Shown here piece after piece: positions 32,538 to 37,699 of a DNA stretch of 37,699 nucleotides (the stretch's first letter is position 1; each line of letters starts with the position of its first letter). This DNA comes from Chitinophaga pinensis (GTDB taxonomy: Bacteria > Pseudomonadota > Gammaproteobacteria > Burkholderiales > Burkholderiaceae_C), in contig CALPRQ020000035.1 of assembly GCA_943326015.2 (NCBI GenBank), positions 1-37,699 on the forward strand. Direction: 5' to 3'. Both the position numbers and the translations under genes were made by a program. The notes below the pieces were generated by a model, which saw only the letters and a list, made by a program, of their open reading frames with translations, was not told the DNA's origin and did not search any database.

Positions 32538-32679
32538 GTTTTAATTTCCTGAGGTTGGGGCTTAAATCAGGCCCATCATTGCTGGCATGTTGCCGGCAAC
32601 ACCTGGTCGGGCCTGTTTGCGGTTAGGCTTTGCTGGCTGCAGCGAGAACCGCTGCCATTTGCAAAGCCCGACGATTGTA
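32538..32679 (-). promoter_or_regulatory. rpsB promoter -10 box and structured 5' leader
   Basis: TACAAT is read on the minus strand at 32679-32674; the -35 is not clear. The leader then holds a hairpin with arms GCAGCG and CGCTGC (32655-32639). It also holds a larger element in which AGGCCC (32569-32574) pairs with GGGCCT (32609-32614) around the 12-base palindrome GTTGCCGGCAAC (32589-32600). In E. coli, S2 represses its own mRNA through the rpsB leader. A similar role here is inferred from position and structure. Confidence 0.5.
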
Positions 32680-32699
32680 ACACCATCCACTCCCCCGCC

Positions 32700-34259
32700 A
32701 TGCAGCGCATAAACCCCGCCTCTCGACTGCCCGATCTGGCGCTGCACGGCAGCGCCGCCAGCCGTGTCATCGAATGGGCCGCCCTCGCTGCCCTGCCCCC
32801 GCACACCCTGATGCAGCGCGCGGCAGCTGCCGTGGCGGCACTGGCGCGCGCACTCGCGCCGCACGCGCGCCAGATCTGGATCGCCTGCGGCCCGGGCAAC
32901 AATGGCGGCGACGGGCTGTTGGCGGCCGCCCTGCTGCATGATCTGCTGCCACAGACTCGCGTGACGGTCAGCTGGCATGGCGACGAGAACCGGCTGCCGG
33001 ACGATGCCCGCCATGCCCTGCAGCAGGCGCGCGCCGCCTGTGTGCGTTTTTCCGACCGGGCGCCGGATGACTTCGACCTCGGCATCGACGCCTTGCTGGG
33101 CCTGGGCAGCCGCGGCCTCGAAGGCGGGCCGATGGCTGACTGGATGCTGACGCTGCAGCGCACCCGCTCCATCGTGCTGTGCGTCGATCTGCCCAGCGGG
33201 CTGGCCCCCGACAGCGGCGCCTGGCTCAACCCCTTCGACCTGATGCCGGCCGGGCCGCGCCACACCCTGTCGCTGCTGACGCTCAAGCCCGGGCTGTTCA
33301 CGGCCGACGGTCGCGACGCAGCCGGCCAGGTCTGGCTGGATCGGCTCGGTGTCGATCCGTCCGGGGTCCCCCCCGACGCCTGGCTGGCTGGCTCGCACAG
33401 CGTCAGTTCGCCGACGCGCCAGCAGCGCCACAGTGCCCACAAGGGCAGTCACGGCGACCTGCTGGTGCTGGGCGGCCAGGATGTCTCGGTCGACGGTATC
33501 GGCATGACAGGTGCCGCCTTGCTGGCGGCGCGCGCCGGGCTGCAGGCCGGCGCCGGCCGGGTCTACCTGGGCCTGCTCGGCGCCGGACCGGCCACGCCCG
33601 CCTTCGACCCGCTCTGGCCCGAACTGATGTTCCGCCCGGCACAGGCTGCCGCCGAAGGCGAGCTGGCGCGCCAGGCCAGCACCGTCTGCGGCTGTGGCGG
33701 CGGCAAGGCGGTGCGCCAGTTGCTGTCGCCGCTGCTCGAACAATCACCGCGACTGGTGCTGGATGCCGACGCGCTCAACGCCATTGCCAATTCACCAGAC
33801 TGGCGCGCGCAACTGGCCCGCCGGCTATCCAGGGGCCTGTACACCATCCTGACGCCGCATCCACTGGAAGCCGCCAGACTGCTGGGCTGCAGCAGCGCGC
33901 AAATCCAGGCCGACCGACTCGGGGCCGCGCGCCGGCTGGCGGAGGAACTGCAATGCGTGGTGGTGCTCAAGGGTTCGGGCAGCGTGATCAGCGCACCGGG
34001 CCAGACCCCGCTCATCAACCCGACCGGCAACGCACTGCTGGCGACGGCCGGCACCGGCGATGTACTGGCCGGCATGGTGGGCGGCTACTGGGCGCAGGCC
34101 AGCGCAGGCCAGCCAAGCCATGATGCGTGCCACGGACCGGCACTGGAGACGGCGCGACGCGCCGTCTCCCAGCACGGGGCCTTGGCCGACCGCTGGCCAG
34201 CCGGATGCAACCTGCGCGCCGACGAGCTGCTCGCCGGCATCACCGCCTGGCAGGACTGA
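32700..34259 (+). CDS. nnrD: Bifunctional NAD(P)H-hydrate epimerase / ADP-dependent NAD(P)H-hydrate dehydratase
   Basis: Repairs damaged NADH and NADPH hydrates. It has 519 residues, the size of the fused NnrE-NnrD form. The N-terminal epimerase half (about 1-220) shows CGPGNNGGDGL (about 63-73) and the DALLGLG segment. The C-terminal ribokinase-like dehydratase half shows HKGSHGDLLVLGG (about 246), LDADALNAIA, LTPHPLEAARLLG and NPTGNALLATAGTGDVLAGMVGG (about 440-463), the nucleotide and catalytic Asp region. It is divergent from rpsB and convergent with the YggT gene. Its start is only about 20 bases from the rpsB -10 box, and its own promoter is not evident. Confidence 0.94.
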   Translation: MQRINPASRLPDLALHGSAASRVIEWAALAALPPHTLMQRAAAAVAALARALAPHARQIWIACGPGNNGGDGLLAAALLHDLLPQTRVTVSWHGDENRLPDDARHALQQARAACVRFSDRAPDDFDLGIDALLGLGSRGLEGGPMADWMLTLQRTRSIVLCVDLPSGLAPDSGAWLNPFDLMPAGPRHTLSLLTLKPGLFTADGRDAAGQVWLDRLGVDPSGVPPDAWLAGSHSVSSPTRQQRHSAHKGSHGDLLVLGGQDVSVDGIGMTGAALLAARAGLQAGAGRVYLGLLGAGPATPAFDPLWPELMFRPAQAAAEGELARQASTVCGCGGGKAVRQLLSPLLEQSPRLVLDADALNAIANSPDWRAQLARRLSRGLYTILTPHPLEAARLLGCSSAQIQADRLGAARRLAEELQCVVVLKGSGSVISAPGQTPLINPTGNALLATAGTGDVLAGMVGGYWAQASAGQPSHDACHGPALETARRAVSQHGALADRWPAGCNLRADELLAGITAWQD

Positions 34260-34271
34260 GCCTGCAAGTCG

Positions 34272-34820
34272 TCAGGCCAGCGCCAGCAGCAGGACCTGGA
34301 GCAGCAGCATCAGCACCAGCGCCGACAGATCGATGCCGCCGATGCGGGGCAGCAGCCGCCGCAGGGGCTGCAGCAGCGGTTCGAGCAGCGCGGCCAGCAC
34401 CGCACTGACGGGCGAGAAGGGCTGAACCCAGCTCAGCAGCGCGTAGACCAGCGTCATCCCCATCAAGCCCTGCAGCGCGGTGCGCAACAGGAACAGCAGC
34501 GCCTGGACCGGCACGCTCCAGAGCCAGTCCAGCAGGTCGAACCGGGGCAAGGGGAGCAGGCTCAGCCCATGCACCAGCAGGGCGTAGGCGAAGGCCAGCA
34601 GGCTGGCCGCCACCAGGCTGGCCCAGTCCAGCCGGGCCTGCTGCCAGCTTCTGGGCAAGGTGCGGCGCAAGGGTCGGACGATCCAGTCGCTGATGGCCAT
34701 CACGAACAGCCCGGGCTGCTGGGTCATGCGCAAGCGCGAATGGTTCATCCAGGCACGCAGCAACGCTGCGCCAACCAGGATGAAGAACAGGTTGTCGAGC
34801 AAGAACCAGAGGATCTGCAT
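34272..34820 (-). CDS. YggT family membrane protein
   Basis: A 182-residue inner-membrane protein with two YGGT-type halves. The first starts FLLDNLFFILVGAALLRAWM (about 5-25) and includes ISDWIVRPLRRTLP. The second includes YALLSWVQPFSPV and EPLLQPLRRLLPRIGGIDLSALV near the C-terminus, followed by a membrane helix. The family is linked to cell-division or membrane-stress functions in some bacteria, but no biochemical role is firm. The start ATG (34818-34820) comes 1 base after the rnr stop, so the two genes are surely one transcript. Confidence 0.9.
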   Translation of the reverse strand: MQILWFLLDNLFFILVGAALLRAWMNHSRLRMTQQPGLFVMAISDWIVRPLRRTLPRSWQQARLDWASLVAASLLAFAYALLVHGLSLLPLPRFDLLDWLWSVPVQALLFLLRTALQGLMGMTLVYALLSWVQPFSPVSAVLAALLEPLLQPLRRLLPRIGGIDLSALVLMLLLQVLLLALA

Positions 34821-34821
34821 T

Positions 34822-37089
34822 TCAGCGCCTGCCCTTGCGCGACTTGCCTGCCGGCTTGGGCGCCGCACGGCCAGAAGCCTTGCCAGCACCACCCGACCAG
34901 CTGCCTGCTGCGCCCGAAGCCCGCTTGCCCGCGGCCGAACCAGACTTGCGCGCGCCCTTGGCCGCACCGCGCGGGCCACCCTCGGCAGCCGCCTCCGGCC
35001 CCCCCTTCTTGTCGCGCAGCGCACGGGTCACCAGCTCCTCGCCCTCGCGCACCAGGCGGAAGTCGATGCGGCGACCATCGAGGTCGACCCGGCTGACCTG
35101 CACCCGCACCGGCGTGCCCAGCGCATAACGGATGCCGGTGCGCTCGCCGCGCAGCTCCTGGCGCGCCTCATCGAAGCGGTAGTACTCGCCACCGAGCTCG
35201 GTGATGTGGACCAGGCCCTCGACATACATGCTGTCGAGCGTGACGAACAAGCCGAAGCTGGTGGCCGCGCTGACCTTGCCGCTGAACTCCTCGCCCAGGT
35301 GCTCGCGCATGTACTTGCACTTGAGCCAGGCCTCGACATCGCGGCTGGCCTCGTCGGCACGGCGCTCGTTGGCGCTGCAGTGCAGGCCAGCGGCCTGCCA
35401 GGCCAGCATGTCGGGATTGGACTTCTTGGCGCGGACCGGCTTCTCGCCCGGCGGCTTGACCCGATCGGCCAGCCGCTTGGCCAGCTTGAGCTGGGCCTCG
35501 CCCGGCGTCGGCAGATTGGGCAGCGAATACTTGCGCTCGCCCAGGATGCACTTGATCACGCGATGCACCAGCAGGTCGGGGTAGCGCCGGATCGGACTGG
35601 TGAAATGGGTGTAGGCCTCGAAGGCCAGGCCGAAATGACCCTCGTTGTTGGGCGAGTAGATCGCCTGCGACATCGAGCGCAGCAGCATCTGGTGGATCTG
35701 CAGTGCATCGGGCCGGTCGCTGGTGGCCGAGGCAATCTGCTGGAACTCCAGCGGCGAGGGTTCGTCGCTGACGCTGTAGGGCACGGCCAGCGCCTTGAGG
35801 TACTGGCGCAGGATGTCGATCTTGAGCGGAGTCGGCCCCTCGTGGACGCGGAACAGGCCCGGATGCTTGCCATGCTGGATGAACTCGGCCGAGCAGACGT
35901 TGGCCGCCAGCATGGCCTCCTCGATCAGGCGGTGCGCGTCGTTGCGCGTGCGCGGGATGATTTTCTCGATCTGGCCGACCTCGTTGCAGACGATCTGGGT
36001 CTCGGTAGTCTCGAAATCGACCGCGCCGCGGCGCTTGCGTGCCTCCAGCAGGGCCCGGTAGACATCGTGCAGATTGAGCAGGTGCGGCACCAGCGCCTCG
36101 CGCTGCTGCGCCTCGTGCCCGCGCGTGTTCTGCAGGATGGCCGCGACCTCGGTGTAGGTCAGGCGGCCGTGGCTGAACATCACCGCCGGGTAGAACTGGT
36201 AGGCGTGGATGTCGCCCTGGGCGTTGATCAGCATGTCGCAGACCATGCACAGGCGCTCGACCTCGGGGTTCAGCGAACAGAGCCCGTTGGAGAGTTTCTC
36301 GGGCAGCATCGGAATCACGCGGCGCGGGAAGTAGACACTGGTCGCGCGGTCGTAGGCGTCGATGTCGATCGCGGCACCGGTCTCGACATAGTGGCTGACG
36401 TCGGCGATCGCCACCAGCAGGCGCCAGCCCTTGCCGCGCCCGACCTTGGCCGGTTCGCAGTAGACGGCATCGTCGAAATCGCGCGCGTCCTCGCCGTCGA
36501 TCGTGACCAGGGGCACGTCGGTCAGGTCGATGCGGTGCTTCTTGTCGGCCGGCCTGACCTTGTCGGGCAGCGCCCTCGCCTGCGCCAGCGCGGCATCGGA
36601 GAACTCATGCGGCACGCCGTACTTGCGCACCGCGATCTCGATCTCCATGCCCGGGTCGTCGATCTCGCCGAGCACCTCCTTGATGCGGCCGACCGGCTGG
36701 CCGTAGAGCGCGGGCGGCTCGGTGAGCTCGACCACCACGACCTGGCCCGGCTGGGCCTTGCCCATGCCACCCTTGGGGATCAACACGTCCTGGCCATAGC
36801 GCTTGTCCTCGGGCGCCACCAGCCAGACACCACTCTCCTGCAGCAGGCGGCCGATGATGGGCGAGTCGGAGCGCCCCAGGATCTCGGTCACCCGCCCCTC
36901 GGGCCGGCCCCTGCGGTCCTGCCGCACGATCTGGACCTTGACCCGGTCGCGGTGCAGCACGGCACGCATCTCGTTGGGCGGCAGGTAGACGTCGGACTGG
37001 CCGTCGTCACGCACCACGAAACCGTGGCCATCGCGGTGACCATTGACCAGGCCCTCGAATTCAGTCAGTAGATTGGTTTTTTCTTTCAC
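34822..37089 (-). CDS. rnr: Ribonuclease R
   Basis: A processive 3'-5' exoribonuclease (RNase II/R family) that degrades structured RNA, for example in rRNA quality control. It has 755 residues. Cold-shock-like RNA-binding domains come first (from about residue 13, GHRDGHGFVV). The catalytic RNB domain has TIDGEDARDFDDAVY at about 196-210, and an S1 domain lies at about 615-695. The last 55 residues are a low-complexity tail rich in Lys, Arg, Gly and Ala. The N-terminal helix-turn-helix of E. coli RNase R (about 813 residues) appears absent. Two tRNA-Leu genes are divergent from its start. Confidence 0.97.
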   Translation of the reverse strand: MKEKTNLLTEFEGLVNGHRDGHGFVVRDDGQSDVYLPPNEMRAVLHRDRVKVQIVRQDRRGRPEGRVTEILGRSDSPIIGRLLQESGVWLVAPEDKRYGQDVLIPKGGMGKAQPGQVVVVELTEPPALYGQPVGRIKEVLGEIDDPGMEIEIAVRKYGVPHEFSDAALAQARALPDKVRPADKKHRIDLTDVPLVTIDGEDARDFDDAVYCEPAKVGRGKGWRLLVAIADVSHYVETGAAIDIDAYDRATSVYFPRRVIPMLPEKLSNGLCSLNPEVERLCMVCDMLINAQGDIHAYQFYPAVMFSHGRLTYTEVAAILQNTRGHEAQQREALVPHLLNLHDVYRALLEARKRRGAVDFETTETQIVCNEVGQIEKIIPRTRNDAHRLIEEAMLAANVCSAEFIQHGKHPGLFRVHEGPTPLKIDILRQYLKALAVPYSVSDEPSPLEFQQIASATSDRPDALQIHQMLLRSMSQAIYSPNNEGHFGLAFEAYTHFTSPIRRYPDLLVHRVIKCILGERKYSLPNLPTPGEAQLKLAKRLADRVKPPGEKPVRAKKSNPDMLAWQAAGLHCSANERRADEASRDVEAWLKCKYMREHLGEEFSGKVSAATSFGLFVTLDSMYVEGLVHITELGGEYYRFDEARQELRGERTGIRYALGTPVRVQVSRVDLDGRRIDFRLVREGEELVTRALRDKKGGPEAAAEGGPRGAAKGARKSGSAAGKRASGAAGSWSGGAGKASGRAAPKPAGKSRKGRR

Positions 37090-37096
37090 TCGGCTT

Positions 37097-37124
37097 TTGC
37101 ACTCATGTTTATCCGTGCTATAGT
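37097..37124 (+). promoter_or_regulatory. Promoter for the first tRNA-Leu
   Basis: TTGCAC (37097-37102) and TATAGT (37119-37124) are spaced by 16 bases and followed by the mature tRNA start 16 bases later. Both boxes are near consensus, as expected for a strong stable-RNA promoter. Confidence 0.65.
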
Positions 37125-37129
37125 AGCGG

Positions 37130-37258
<129 letters not shown>

Positions 37259-37284
37259 AACATCTCAAGAAACAAACCCTGAAA

Positions 37285-37369
<85 letters not shown>

Positions 37370-37375
37370 TACATG

Positions 37376-37416
37376 AAACCCTGCAGATCTCACGGTCTGC
37401 AGGGTTTTTCGTTTTT
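37376..37416 (+). terminator. Terminator after tRNA-Leu copy 2
   Basis: A 12-base stem (37376-37387 with 37396-37407; arms around CCTGCAGA and TCTGCAGG) with an 8-base loop, followed by a T-rich tail with a run of six T from 37411. Confidence 0.9.
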
Positions 37417-37570
37417 TACCTTCGGTACAGACCAGCACCATCGGCAAGCCGCAATCCCGCTGCCGGCAGCACTCGCGCATCAGCCGACCGATCAAGCGAT
37501 CCAAAAACACCGCAGCAAAATTTTTTCGGGCAGCGGAAAAAACCAGGAAAAATCCGGGCTAGAATAGGGA

Positions 37571-37699
<129 letters not shown>

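Noticed and set aside
37521-37542. TTTTTTC / GAAAAAA inverted repeat before tRNA-Leu copy 3 as a terminator
   Set aside because: The stem would be almost only A-T pairs with a GC-rich loop and has no following T run, so it is not a credible terminator. It may be just AT-rich promoter DNA.

Overview
This window looks like chromosomal core DNA from a high-GC betaproteobacterium. The order Burkholderiales fits best, around Comamonadaceae, Sphaerotilus, Leptothrix or Rubrivivax. The call rests on three things: an E3 with its own N-terminal lipoyl domain next to a homodimeric AceE; the order rpsB-tsf-pyrH-frr-uppS-cdsA-dxr-rseP-bamA-skp-lpxD-fabZ-lpxA-lpxB-rnhB; and strongly GC-biased third codon positions, which leave long false reading frames opposite almost every gene. 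No species can be named from the sequence alone.

Layout. Positions 1-6163 (minus strand) hold the pyruvate dehydrogenase operon aceE-aceF-lpdA, with lpdA cut by the window edge. Divergent from it, 6327-10362 (plus) carries a membrane PAS histidine kinase, a FixJ-like response regulator and folD, closed by a clear terminator. A lone periplasmic branched-chain amino acid type binding protein follows (10560-11699, plus) and ends at a terminator shared with a convergent block. From 32537 down to 11783 the minus strand carries 20 genes without interruption. These cover translation and nucleotides (rpsB, tsf, pyrH, frr), lipid carrier, phospholipid and isoprenoid synthesis (uppS, cdsA, dxr), envelope proteolysis and outer-membrane assembly (rseP, bamA, skp), lipid A and fatty acid synthesis (lpxD, fabZ, lpxA, lpxB), then rnhB, a TrmH-type RNA methyltransferase, carA-carB, greA and a DUF4149 membrane protein. 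From 32700 there is nnrD (plus), a YggT protein and rnr (both minus), and three identical tRNA-Leu(CAG) genes (plus) at the right edge.

How it works together. The PDH complex makes acetyl-CoA, and the adjacent two-component system is a plausible but unproven regulator of it. The long block joins ribosome function to cell-envelope construction. Many junctions in it are 1-4 nt overlaps, which suggests translational coupling. A perfect 26-bp terminator palindrome between rpsB and tsf and a structured rpsB leader probably tune its expression. No gap between genes exceeds 300 bases.

No phage, insertion sequence, CRISPR array or defence system is visible, and I found no convincing new system. The most useful leads are the PDH-linked two-component system with an inverted repeat in the divergent promoter region, the tandem tRNA-Leu array with long identical flanks, a methionine at the acyl-chain ruler position of LpxA, and a short motif shared by the carA promoter and the region upstream of the binding protein gene.
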